From positions 1,984,001 to 2,048,000 of the forward strand of contig NZ_FNSR01000002.1 in assembly GCF_900104845.1 (NCBI RefSeq): a DNA stretch of 64,000 bases, given 5' to 3'. Both the position numbers and the translations under genes were made by a program. Each line of letters begins with the position of its first letter. The stretch's first letter is position 1. Below the pieces are notes generated by a model, which was given only the letters and a program-made list of their open reading frames with translations, had not been told where the DNA came from and searched no databases. Below are positions 51,261-59,370 of this stretch, piece by piece. The stretch is from Paraburkholderia caballeronis (GTDB lineage: Bacteria > Pseudomonadota > Gammaproteobacteria > Burkholderiales > Burkholderiaceae).

Positions 51261-51746
51261 TTACCCGCGCTCGTTCCACGAGTCCGTGAATTTAATATTG
51301 CCGTCGAGATAGTGCCATGTGATGCGGTCGTACATCATGGATACAGCCTCAACGTGATTGAGCGTGGACGCCTGCGACAGTTTCGTGTTGGACATGCCGG
51401 GGTTGACGCCGCAGACTTTCACGCCTTCCAGCAGCATCACGAAATACACTTCCTCCTTGCCCGCGTCGTTGATGCGATACCACTTGATTTCGGCGGATTG
51501 CAACGTTTGGCCCTTTGCTACGGCCTTGTAAAGATAAGGCGTCGCAGCATCAAACTCTTTTTCGAACGCGGCGACCGAGTGAGTTCGCGCGCCAGTTATC
51601 TTGCCGTTCGCAGCATCAACCGGCAGGTTTACGCCGTGTCCAAAACTGATAATTTCTATGCTGCCTTCGCGGCCTTGCACGGTTGACGAGCCTTTGATAT
51701 CTGCGCCGCCATCATCTTTAGGCCACATATACGCGGGAATCGGCAT
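51261..51746 (-). CDS. hcp: Hcp tube protein of the type VI secretion system (orphan)
   Basis: A 161-aa Hcp1-family protein from the ATG at 51744-51746, with AAGGA upstream. It has the standard opening (PAYMWPKDD, GSSTVQGREGSIEIISFGHGVN) and the later motifs HSVAAFEKEFDAATPYLYKAVAKG and VYFVMLLEGVKVCGVNPG. Hcp stacks as hexamer rings and carries small effectors in its lumen. No other secretion-system gene is in the window, so it must serve an apparatus encoded elsewhere. It is the first gene of the transposon cargo and directly precedes a Tlde1-like effector, presumably its passenger. Confidence 0.94.
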   Translation of the reverse strand: MPIPAYMWPKDDGGADIKGSSTVQGREGSIEIISFGHGVNLPVDAANGKITGARTHSVAAFEKEFDAATPYLYKAVAKGQTLQSAEIKWYRINDAGKEEVYFVMLLEGVKVCGVNPGMSNTKLSQASTLNHVEAVSMMYDRITWHYLDGNIKFTDSWNERG

Positions 51747-51899
51747 GCTGATTTTGTCCTTCGGTTGATTGAACGGGGTTCCGGTCGGTGCCAGAGCCCG
51801 AAACAATGAACGAAGACAGCAGTGCAACTCCATGATCTGGAACAGATGACTGCCTGACTGCTATCTGCCGATACTCATCGCTTCGGGGACGTGCTTCTC
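51747..51899 (-). promoter_or_regulatory. Cargo promoter region inside the transposon
   Basis: About 150 bases between the right-end repeats and the hcp start must contain the promoter of the three-gene cargo. I could not identify a convincing sigma-70 pair. A TGGCAC hexamer exists on the coding strand but lacks the TTGCA partner expected of a sigma-54 promoter. Confidence 0.3.
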
Positions 51900-51965
51900 G
51901 TGTCAAACTTTATTGTTTTGTGTCAAGCGTTTTTGTCCTGTGTCGAACTCTATTGTTCGTTCACA
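51900..51965. repeat. Right transposon end with three tandem 20-bp-period repeats
   Basis: Reading inward on the minus strand: AATAGAGTTCGACAC (51940-51954), AAAAACGCTTGACAC (51920-51934), AATAAAGTTTGACAC (51900-51914), each start 20 bases from the next. The terminal repeat ends with ACA at 51963-51965, followed by the GATGC duplication at 51966-51970. Confidence 0.9.
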
Positions 51966-52390
51966 GATGCCGGATTTTTCGTTTGCGAGACGCGAGCGAT
52001 CGTTCGTTTCCGATGCGAATGGCTTGCCGATGGATGTGGTCGCGCGTCGGTTTGACGCGAAACGGTTTTTTCGCCGGCAGCGCGTGCCGGACGCGCCCGT
52101 CGTTCGGTATTCGCGGTTTTCCGTTAAAGCCGCCAGCCGCAGCGGATCGCGGTACGCGACGTTATTCGCACAAACGGCGCGGCCACGATGCGGGACAGGC
52201 CGTCGGGTCGTTGCGGACTTGCATCCCACGAGCCGCACGCTCGTTCCCTGTTAAGAGAAGTTTAAGAAACCGCCCATAACGTCGATCCGTTTGTTTCGCC
52301 CGGGCAGCCGCGCTGCCCGAAACGATTGCGGATGCGACGCTCCCTCGCGATCGCGTCCGCAGCCTCATCCGCCGTTCAGTCGTTCATCCG
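51966..52390. other. Intergenic region between the transposon and the M23 peptidase gene
   Basis: About 425 bases starting with the right GATGC duplication. No gene is supported. Near the end, TTTAAG and CATAAC hexamers (about 52258-52280) could be promoter parts for the peptidase gene. Confidence 0.4.
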
Positions 52391-53398
52391 ATGCCGCTTT
52401 CAGTCATCTCCGCGCAGCGTGGGCGTGCAGGCCGTTTTGTGCTGGTCTGCGCACTCGGTTCGATCTGCGCCGCGCTCGTGCTTACCCAGCAGCGCGCTTC
52501 TTCTCCCGCCAGCGTCGATGCGTCGGTGGTTTCCGTTCGGAATCGCGACGCGTCGCCGCCTACCGCCCCGCAACCCGAGCTGGATACGGTGCCGTCCGGA
52601 TCCGACTATCAGGTCGCGAGCGTGACCGTCGAGCGCAGTTTCGCGTCCGCCGTGCAGCGCGCGGGCCTCAGCGCCGCGGTCGCCGCGATGCTCGCGCGCG
52701 CGTTCGCGGACGAGATCGATTTCCGGCGCGACCTGAAGCGCGGCAACGCGGTGAAGTTCATCTTCGAGAATCCGCAGGACGGCGAAACCGAAACGGGCGA
52801 CGGCGACCTGCTGATGCCGCTCGCGGTGCGCATCGAGATCGGCCCGCGTTTTCACGACGTGTTTCTGTTCCGCGACGACGATGGCAACGCTTCGTACTAT
52901 CCGAAACACGGGCTCGAACCGGAGCCGGCGATGTCGCGTTATCCGGTCGCGTTCCGGCGCATCTCGTCGCACTTCGCGCCGCGGCGGCTGAACCCGGTCA
53001 CGCGCCGCTGGCTGCCGCACGACGGCGTCGATTTCGCCGCGCCGGCCGGCACGCCGGTATACGCGACCGCCGACGGCTCGGTGGCGTTCGTCGGCTCGCA
53101 GACCGGCTACGGCAACGTCGTGAAGCTGCGCCACCGGCCGCCGTATTCGACGACGTTCGCGCATCTGTCGCGCTTCGCGGACGGGCTGCGCGCGGGCGGC
53201 AGCGTGAAGCAGGGCGACGTGATCGGCTACGTCGGCTCGACCGGTTGGTCCACCGCGCCGCATCTGCACTACGAGGTGCGCGTGAACGGCGTGCCGCAGG
53301 ATCCGCTGTCGGTCGATCTGCCGCGCGAGGAGCCGATACGAACGGCGGAACTCGAACGTTTCGCACAGGAAACCGGCCGCCTCGCCGCGCTGTTCTGA
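52391..53398 (+). CDS. M23-family (LytM-type) peptidoglycan metallopeptidase
   Basis: A 335-aa protein with an N-terminal membrane anchor or uncleaved signal (FVLVCALGSICAALVL). The C-terminal domain has both zinc-site motifs: HDGVDFAAPAGTPV (HxxxD) and HLHYEV (HxH), so it is predicted to be active. The middle part (residues about 70-190) resembles the OapA/helical region that precedes LytM in MepM-like endopeptidases. It would cut cell-wall cross-links in the periplasm. It converges with ddpF, 6 bases away. Confidence 0.92.
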   Translation: MPLSVISAQRGRAGRFVLVCALGSICAALVLTQQRASSPASVDASVVSVRNRDASPPTAPQPELDTVPSGSDYQVASVTVERSFASAVQRAGLSAAVAAMLARAFADEIDFRRDLKRGNAVKFIFENPQDGETETGDGDLLMPLAVRIEIGPRFHDVFLFRDDDGNASYYPKHGLEPEPAMSRYPVAFRRISSHFAPRRLNPVTRRWLPHDGVDFAAPAGTPVYATADGSVAFVGSQTGYGNVVKLRHRPPYSTTFAHLSRFADGLRAGGSVKQGDVIGYVGSTGWSTAPHLHYEVRVNGVPQDPLSVDLPREEPIRTAELERFAQETGRLAALF

Positions 53399-53404
53399 TC
53401 CGCG

Positions 53405-54166
53405 TTAGCCCGGCGCGGTCTCGCGCCGGTAGCCATCGGTCGCTTCGAGCATCCGGCGCGTGTATTCGTGTTCGACCCGGCGCGCGCGCACGGCGTCGAT
53501 GCCGGCCTGCTCGACGATCTCGCCGTTGCGCATCACCGCCACGCGCGAGCACAGGAAACCGACCACCGCGAGATTGTGGCTGACCAGCACGATCGTCAGG
53601 CTGCGCTCGCGATGCAGCCGGCGCAGCAGGTTCAATATCTCCGCCTGCACCGATACGTCGAGCGCGGACGTCGGTTCGTCCAGCAGCAGCACGCGCGGCT
53701 CGACGATCAGCGCGCGCGCAATCGCAACGCGCTGCCGTTGTCCGCCCGAAAGTTGATGCGGGTAGCGGAAACGAAACGCCGGGCCGAGGCCGACTTCGTG
53801 CAGCGCATCGACGATGCGCGCGTCGTGCCGGTCGCTGCCGGCGATCGCGAGCGGCTCGCGCAGCGTGCGGTCCACCGTGAAGCGCGGATGCAGCGAGCCA
53901 TACGGGTCCTGAAACACCATCTGCACGTCGCGCCGGAACGCGCGCGGCAGCGCGCTGCCGAGCACGTGGCCGCCGACCGTCGCGTGTCCCGCGCTGACCG
54001 GCGCGAGGCCGCACAGCGCGCGCAGCACCGTCGTCTTGCCCGATCCCGATTCGCCGACAAGCCCGAACGCTTCGCCGGTTTCCACCTGGAAACTCACGCC
54101 GCGCACCGCGTCCACATGACCGCGCCGCGAGCCGAAGCGCACGCCCAGCGATTGCACGTCGATCAT
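53405..54166 (-). CDS. ddpF: ABC transporter ATP-binding protein, DdpF/DppF type
   Basis: A 253-aa ATPase: Walker A GESGSGKT near residue 40, signature QLSGGQRQRVAIARAL, Walker B LLLDEPTSALDV and switch His in SHN. It is the last gene of the ddp operon and overlaps ddpD by four bases. It powers import of D-Ala-D-Ala together with DdpD. Confidence 0.9.
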   Translation of the reverse strand: MIDVQSLGVRFGSRRGHVDAVRGVSFQVETGEAFGLVGESGSGKTTVLRALCGLAPVSAGHATVGGHVLGSALPRAFRRDVQMVFQDPYGSLHPRFTVDRTLREPLAIAGSDRHDARIVDALHEVGLGPAFRFRYPHQLSGGQRQRVAIARALIVEPRVLLLDEPTSALDVSVQAEILNLLRRLHRERSLTIVLVSHNLAVVGFLCSRVAVMRNGEIVEQAGIDAVRARRVEHEYTRRMLEATDGYRRETAPG

Positions 54167-55053
54167 CGCGCGGCCTCCACGGGGCCATCGAGCCATGACG
54201 GATCGCGCGTCATCACCGGCAGCCACTCCGGCGGATTCGCAAGCGGCGGATTCGCGGCGAGCAGCGCGCGCGTGTACGGATGCGTCGCGTGCGCGAGGTC
54301 GCGCGCCGCGCAGGTTTCGACCGCGCGTCCCGCGTACATCACGACCACGCGGTCGCAGAACGACATCACGAGCGGCAGGTCGTGGCTGATGAACACCAGC
54401 CCCGTGTCGTGCTGCGCGATCATCCGGTCCAGCACGCCGAGCACCTGCATCGACACGAGCACGTCGAGCGCGCTGGTCGGCTCGTCCGCGACGAGCACGC
54501 GCGGGCCGTTCGACACCATCATCGCGATCATCACGCGCTGGCCCATGCCGCCGGACAGTTCGTGCGGGTACAGGCCGGTCACGCGCAACGGGTCGCGAAT
54601 CTGCACCGCCGCGAGCGCGTCGACGATCCGCTCGCGCAGTTCGCGGCGGCCGGCCTTCGGGTCCTGAAGCCGGAACGCCTCGCGCATCTGCCGCCCGACC
54701 GTCATCACCGGATTCAGCGAATATTTCGGGTCCTGCAGGATCATCCCCATCTGCCGGCCGCACAGGCCGCGCCGTTCGCGCGCGCTCATCGTCAGCAGGT
54801 CGCGGCCCTCGAAGCGCAGTCCGTCGGCGCTCATCCGCGCGGACGGCGGCAACAGGCCGAGCAGCGCGCGGCCGGTCAGCGACTTGCCGGACCCCGATTC
54901 GCCGACGATGCCGAGCCGCTCGCCGTGCCGCAACGTCAGCGACAGGCCGCGCACCGCGTGCGTGTCGCGGCCGTCGTCGCCGCGAAACGCGATCCGCAGG
55001 CCGTCGATCTCGCACAGCGGCGGCGCGGCGCCGGGCGTGTCCGGTGTCGTCAT
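54163..55053 (-). CDS. ddpD: ABC transporter ATP-binding protein, DdpD/DppD type
   Basis: A 296-aa ATPase with Walker A GESGSGKS, signature ELSGGMGQRVMIAMM and VLVADEPTSALDV. The C-terminal HPYTRALLAANPPL segment is typical of the DppD side of peptide importers. It overlaps ddpF at its 3' end and is one base from ddpC. Confidence 0.9.
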   Translation of the reverse strand: MTTPDTPGAAPPLCEIDGLRIAFRGDDGRDTHAVRGLSLTLRHGERLGIVGESGSGKSLTGRALLGLLPPSARMSADGLRFEGRDLLTMSARERRGLCGRQMGMILQDPKYSLNPVMTVGRQMREAFRLQDPKAGRRELRERIVDALAAVQIRDPLRVTGLYPHELSGGMGQRVMIAMMVSNGPRVLVADEPTSALDVLVSMQVLGVLDRMIAQHDTGLVFISHDLPLVMSFCDRVVVMYAGRAVETCAARDLAHATHPYTRALLAANPPLANPPEWLPVMTRDPSWLDGPVEAAR

Positions 55054-55054
55054 G

Positions 55055-56047
55055 TCAGTCTCCGTGGCGCGGGTCGAACACGTCGCGCAGTCCGTCGCCG
55101 AGCAGGTTGAACGCGAGGCTCACGAGCAGGATCGCGATGCCCGGAATCGTCGCGACCCACCACGCGTCGAGCAGCACGTTGCGGCCCGACGCGACCATGA
55201 AGCCCCATTCGGGGCTCGGCGGCTGCGCGCCGAGGCCGAGGAAGCCGAGGCCCGCGACGGTCAGGATGATGCCTGCCATGTCGAGCGTCGCGCGCACGAT
55301 CACCGACGACGCGCACAACGGCACGATGTAGCGCAATAGCAGCCGCGTTCGAGATGCGCCTTGCAGCCGCGCCGCGTGGATGAAGTCCGCGTGCACGTAG
55401 CGCAGCGTCTCCGCGCGCGCGAGCCGCGCATACGCGGGCCATGCGGTGATCGAGATCGCGATCACCGCGTTGAGCACGCCGGGTCCGAGCGCGGCGGCGA
55501 ATGCGAGCGCGAGCACGATCTTCGGAAACGCGAGCGCGACGTCGGTGATGCGCATCAGCACGACGTCGGCCCAGCCGCCGAAGAAACCGGCGATCGTGCC
55601 GATCAGCAGCCCGATCGGCACGACGACCACGACGACGAGGATCGCGATCGACAGCGTGAGCCGCGAGCCGTAGACGAGCCGCGAGAGGATGTCGCGGCCG
55701 AGCTGGTCGGTGCCGAGCCAGTGCGACGGACGGCCGGGCGGCAGCAGCCGGTCGGGCAGCACCTGTTGCAGCGGATCGTGCGGCGCGAGCCACGGGCCGA
55801 ACGCGGCGGCCGCGATCAGCAACAGCAGGATCGCGAGGCCGAACATCGACAGCGGGTTTGACGCGAAGCGCGTCCAGCGCCGATACGCATGGCCGAGCAC
55901 GGCCTGCGCGCGCGACGCGGGCGCATCGGTCAGCAGCCAGTCGCGGCGACGGCGCGCGGCGTTCGTCGCGTGAACCGGGCCGTTGTCTTTGTCGTTAGCC
56001 GGCGAAGTGGAAGCAGCGGGGCGGCGCAAGAACGGGTCTCCGGTCAC
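55055..56047 (-). CDS. ddpC: ABC transporter permease, DdpC/DppC type
   Basis: A 330-aa permease starting at GTG (56045-56047), directly after the ddpB stop. A cytoplasmic basic N-terminus precedes the first helix (MFGLAILLLLIAAAAFGPWLA), then the DppC motif HWLGTDQLGRDILSRLVYGSR and near the end GLGFLGLGAQPPSPEWG. It forms the membrane channel with DdpB. Confidence 0.9.
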   Translation of the reverse strand: MTGDPFLRRPAASTSPANDKDNGPVHATNAARRRRDWLLTDAPASRAQAVLGHAYRRWTRFASNPLSMFGLAILLLLIAAAAFGPWLAPHDPLQQVLPDRLLPPGRPSHWLGTDQLGRDILSRLVYGSRLTLSIAILVVVVVVPIGLLIGTIAGFFGGWADVVLMRITDVALAFPKIVLALAFAAALGPGVLNAVIAISITAWPAYARLARAETLRYVHADFIHAARLQGASRTRLLLRYIVPLCASSVIVRATLDMAGIILTVAGLGFLGLGAQPPSPEWGFMVASGRNVLLDAWWVATIPGIAILLVSLAFNLLGDGLRDVFDPRHGD

Positions 56048-57112
56048 TCAGCGAACGCGCGGATCGAGCACGCGGTACAGCGCGTCGGTCAGCAGGTTCA
56101 ACGCGATGAACGTCGCGCCGATCACGAGCGTGCTGCCGAGCACCGCGTTCATGTCCGCGTTCAGCAGCGCGCCGGTCAGATACGAGCCGATGCCGGGCCA
56201 CGCGAACACGATCTCGGTCAGCACCGAGCCTTCGAGCAGATAGCTGTACGACAGCGCGATCACCGTCAGCAGCGGCACCGCGATGTTGCCGAACGCATGC
56301 ACCCAGATCACGCGGCGCTCGGGGACGCCCTTCGCGCGCGCGGTCGTCACGTACTCGTGGTTCAACTGGTCGAGCATGAACGAGCGCGTCATCCGGCTCA
56401 GGTACGCGACCGAGTAATAGCCGAGAATCGCGGCCGGCAGCGCGATATGCGACAGCGCGTTGAAGAACACGTCCCATTCGCCGGCGAGCAGCGCGTCGAT
56501 CAGCAGGCTGCCGGTGCGCGCGTCGACCATGCCGTCGAACTCCGGATCGATGCGGCCGGGGCCGGACACCCAGTGCAGCTTCGCATAGAACAGCAGCAGC
56601 CCCATCAGCCCGAGCCAGAACACCGGCACCGAACTGCCGATCAGCCCGACGAAACGCGCGACGTGATCGATCCAGCGGTTGTGCCGCGCGGCCGCGATCA
56701 CGCCGAGCGGCACGCCGACGAGCACGCCGATCAGCGTGGACAGTGTCGCGAGTTCGAGCGTCGCCGGAAACACGCGGCGAATGTCGTCGAGCACCGGGTT
56801 CGACGTCAGCAGCGACATGCCGAGGTCGCCGTGCAGCACGTCGCGCGCGTACAGGATGAACTGCACCGCGAGCGGCCGGTCGAGGCCCAGTTGCGCGCGC
56901 GCGGCCGCATACGCGCTCGCGGACGCGCGGTCGCCGACCACCGCGAGCACCGGATCGATCGGCACCTTGCGGCCGATCACGAACGTGACGACGAGCAGGC
57001 CGGCGAGCGTCAGCGCGAGCGTGAGCAGCCAGCGCAGCGCGACGAACGCGCGGCGCGCGGCGGCGTGTCCCGCATCCGGTCCGCGCGTGGGGGGCGTCGT
57101 GTCAGGCGTCAC
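56048..57112 (-). CDS. ddpB: ABC transporter permease, DdpB/DppB type
   Basis: A 354-aa permease with about six membrane segments. It starts at GTG (57110-57112) behind a strong GAGGAG site. The conserved loop EYVTTARAKGVPERRVIWVHAFGN and the C-terminal DALYRVLDPRVR fit the DppB family. It follows ddpA by 27 bases. Confidence 0.9.
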   Translation of the reverse strand: MTPDTTPPTRGPDAGHAAARRAFVALRWLLTLALTLAGLLVVTFVIGRKVPIDPVLAVVGDRASASAYAAARAQLGLDRPLAVQFILYARDVLHGDLGMSLLTSNPVLDDIRRVFPATLELATLSTLIGVLVGVPLGVIAAARHNRWIDHVARFVGLIGSSVPVFWLGLMGLLLFYAKLHWVSGPGRIDPEFDGMVDARTGSLLIDALLAGEWDVFFNALSHIALPAAILGYYSVAYLSRMTRSFMLDQLNHEYVTTARAKGVPERRVIWVHAFGNIAVPLLTVIALSYSYLLEGSVLTEIVFAWPGIGSYLTGALLNADMNAVLGSTLVIGATFIALNLLTDALYRVLDPRVR

Positions 57113-57139
57113 GCGAGGCTCCTCGCTTGCGGGACAAGG

Positions 57140-58753
57140 TCATTGCTTCTTCAGATGCTGATACGACACGAGATCGTTGATCGGTCCGACCTCGATGCCG
57201 CCGACGCCCGGCCGCATCGCAACCTGCGACACGCGCTGGAACAGGATCACGAACGGCGAGTTCGCGAGCATCTCGCGCTGCATTGCCTGGTACATCTGCG
57301 CGCGTTTCTGCGTGGACGGCTCCGCGAGCGCCGCGTCGGTTTCCTTCGTCAGTGGCGGAATGTTCCAGCTATTGCGCCACGCGAGCATCTTGTAGCTGGA
57401 CGCATCCGAGTTGTCCGGGTTCCATGCGAAACCCTGCGCGTTGCTGTGCGGGTCGATGTAGTCGGCCGACCATTCGCCGATGTAGATGTCGTGCTGCCGC
57501 GCGCGATACTTCGCGAGCGTCTGCTTGTTGTCGCCCGGCAGGATCGCGAGCTTGATGCCGCCCTGCGCGAGATTCGCCTGGATCGCCTGGGCGATCTCGG
57601 TGTACGGATAACCGCTGCGCACGTCCATCGTCACGCTGAAGCCGTTCGGGTAACCGGCCTTCGCGAGCAGCGCCTTCGCTTTCGCGACGTCCTGATGGTA
57701 CGGGTTTTCGTTCAGCGTGCCGAGGAACCCTTCGGGGATGAACGTCTGGTGAACCTTGTAGATCGTCTTCACGATGTTCGACTGGATGCCGTCGTAGTCG
57801 ATCAGCCACTTGATCGCCTGCTGCACGTCCGGCTTCGCGAGCGCCGGGTTTTTCACGTTCAGCCCGAGATACAGCAGCGTCGCCTGCGGCACGCCGGTCG
57901 TCTGCGCCTTGCCGTTCTTCGCGAGCGCGGCGATGTCGTCGGGGCTCAGGTTGCGCGCGATGTCCGCGTCGCCGTTTTCGAGCAGCAGCCGCTGGGTCGA
58001 CGCCTCCGGCACGTGGCGCAACACGATCCGCTTCAGCGCGAGCGGCGCGCGGTAGTCGTCGTTGCGTTGCAGGATCAGGCTGTCGTTGGCGGTCCACTTC
58101 ACCAGTTTGTACGCACCCGAGCCGGCCTCGTGCGTGCGCAGCCAGTCGTTGCCGAAGTCGCCGTTCTTCTGGTGCTCCAGCGCGAGCTTGCGATCGACGA
58201 CCGACGCGGGCCATGCGCCGAGCACGTTCAGCACGAACGTCGGCGCATAACGGCGGTCGGTGCTCACGCTGACCGTCGTGTCGTCGATCTTCTTCACGTT
58301 CTTCAGCACGTTGTCCTTCGTGAGGCCGATGCCTTGCAGCACCGCGGCCGCGCCCTTGTCGAGCAGCACCGTGCGCTGGATCGACCACGCGACGTCGTCG
58401 GCGGTCAGCGGATTGCCCGAGTGGAACTTCAGGCCCGAACGCAGCCGGAACGTGAACGTGAGGCCGTCCTGGCTCACGGTCCACGACTGCGCGACGTCGC
58501 CGTTGAAGTGCGACGGGTCTTTCAGATCGACGCGGATCAGCCGGTCGTAGGTGTTCGCGACGTACTCCTCGGGCATCAGCTCGTAGACTTCGCCGGGGTC
58601 GAGCGTCGAGAATTCGTCGAGCAGCGTCGCCATCACCAGCATGTCCTTCGGCGTCGCGGCGGCGGCCGGGAACGCGGCCGGCAGCGACAGCGTTACCGCG
58701 GCCGCCAGCGCCGCGATCGTCCGGATACCGCGCGATCTTGTGTTTTCCTGCAT
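57140..58753 (-). CDS. ddpA: Substrate-binding protein of the D-Ala-D-Ala/peptide importer
   Basis: A 537-aa SBP_bac_5 protein with a Sec signal peptide (AALAAAVTLSLPAAFPAAAA). Landmarks: YDRLIRVDLKDPSHFNGDVAQSW, FHSGNPLTADDVAWS and EWSADYIDPHSNAQGF. It is the periplasmic receptor of the operon. The gene order ddpX-A-B-C-D-F matches the E. coli D-Ala-D-Ala operon, which suggests D-amino-acid dipeptides as the substrate; other dipeptides remain possible. Confidence 0.88.
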   Translation of the reverse strand: MQENTRSRGIRTIAALAAAVTLSLPAAFPAAAATPKDMLVMATLLDEFSTLDPGEVYELMPEEYVANTYDRLIRVDLKDPSHFNGDVAQSWTVSQDGLTFTFRLRSGLKFHSGNPLTADDVAWSIQRTVLLDKGAAAVLQGIGLTKDNVLKNVKKIDDTTVSVSTDRRYAPTFVLNVLGAWPASVVDRKLALEHQKNGDFGNDWLRTHEAGSGAYKLVKWTANDSLILQRNDDYRAPLALKRIVLRHVPEASTQRLLLENGDADIARNLSPDDIAALAKNGKAQTTGVPQATLLYLGLNVKNPALAKPDVQQAIKWLIDYDGIQSNIVKTIYKVHQTFIPEGFLGTLNENPYHQDVAKAKALLAKAGYPNGFSVTMDVRSGYPYTEIAQAIQANLAQGGIKLAILPGDNKQTLAKYRARQHDIYIGEWSADYIDPHSNAQGFAWNPDNSDASSYKMLAWRNSWNIPPLTKETDAALAEPSTQKRAQMYQAMQREMLANSPFVILFQRVSQVAMRPGVGGIEVGPINDLVSYQHLKKQ

Positions 58754-58800
58754 AGAGGCTCCGTAAATTGAATCCGGTGGCGCATCGCAATGCGGCGCGT

Positions 58801-59370
58801 TTACATCAACGCGGGCGCGCCGGCCGCGCCGTCGTCGATCAGCGGCAGCGCGCGCGAGCCGGGCAGTTCGTAGTGCCACCACTCGCTCGGAATATGCCCG
58901 AATCCGGCTGCGTGCATGATGCCCAGCAGCAACAGACGGTGACGTTGCACGGTATGCGGCAGGCCCGGATGAAAATGCGCGGACGCGGCGGTCATGTCGT
59001 CGAAGCCGGTGCCCATGTCGAGCGGCGCGCCGTTGGCGTCGAGCAGCGTCAGGTCGATCGCGGTCCCGCGGCTGTGGTTCGAGCCGATCTTCACGTCCGC
59101 GATGTACGTCGGATCGGGCAGGAAATTCCACAGCGCCTGTTGCGCCTGCGGCGGCCGGTACGCATCGAAGATCCGCAGTTTGAGCCCCGCGTCGCGCGCG
59201 ATTCCGGTCGCGCGGCGCAGCGCCGCTTCGGCGGTGTCGAGCAGCAGGCAGTGGGCGGCGCGGTAGATCGGCTTGCCGGTGAGATTGCGGTCGGTGGCGT
59301 ACACGAGGTCGATATCGACGTCGTGCGTGGAGGCGGTAATCGGAAGCAGTCGGTGGGTCGTGTCGGTCAT
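58801..59370 (-). CDS. ddpX: D-alanyl-D-alanine dipeptidase (DdpX/VanX-like)
   Basis: A 189-aa zinc peptidase with both VanX-family motifs: SNHSRGTAIDLTL (SxHxxGxAxD) and EWWHYEL (ExWH). It also has the substrate-side FDAYRPPQAQQALW. It hydrolyses D-Ala-D-Ala released from cell-wall turnover so the alanine can be used. The start overlaps the rpiR stop by four bases, and the binding-protein gene follows after 47 bases. No signal peptide was seen, so the enzyme acts in the cytoplasm after import. Confidence 0.94.
   Translation of the reverse strand: MTDTTHRLLPITASTHDVDIDLVYATDRNLTGKPIYRAAHCLLLDTAEAALRRATGIARDAGLKLRIFDAYRPPQAQQALWNFLPDPTYIADVKIGSNHSRGTAIDLTLLDANGAPLDMGTGFDDMTAASAHFHPGLPHTVQRHRLLLLGIMHAAGFGHIPSEWWHYELPGSRALPLIDDGAAGAPALM

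Larger units (their letters stand above)
50269..51965. mobile_element. Tn7-like mini-transposon without transposase, carrying a type VI secretion cassette
   Basis: A 1697-bp insertion between GATGC duplications. The outer 26 bases at each end (50269-50294 and 51940-51965) are inverted repeats identical at 23 positions, beginning TGTGAACGAA. End sites with core AATAGAGTTTGACAC-like sequence occur three times on the left (50280-50294, 50349-50363, 50405-50417) and three times on the right in the opposite direction at an exact 20-base period (51940-51954, 51920-51934, 51900-51914). Tn7 has the same pattern: spaced TnsB sites on the left and tandem sites on the right. There is no transposase gene inside, so it would need one in trans. 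The three cargo genes (hcp, effector, immunity candidate) all run on the minus strand. Base composition is visibly less GC-rich than the flanks. Confidence 0.9.

Noticed and set aside
50498-51746. Transposase gene hidden in the element
   Set aside because: All three genes have other clear identities or are far too small; no DDE-type protein fits within the 1.7 kb.
55889-58771. 960-aa plus-strand open frame over the ddp operon
   Set aside because: Antisense shadow of ddpA and ddpB; the true genes have full families on the minus strand.
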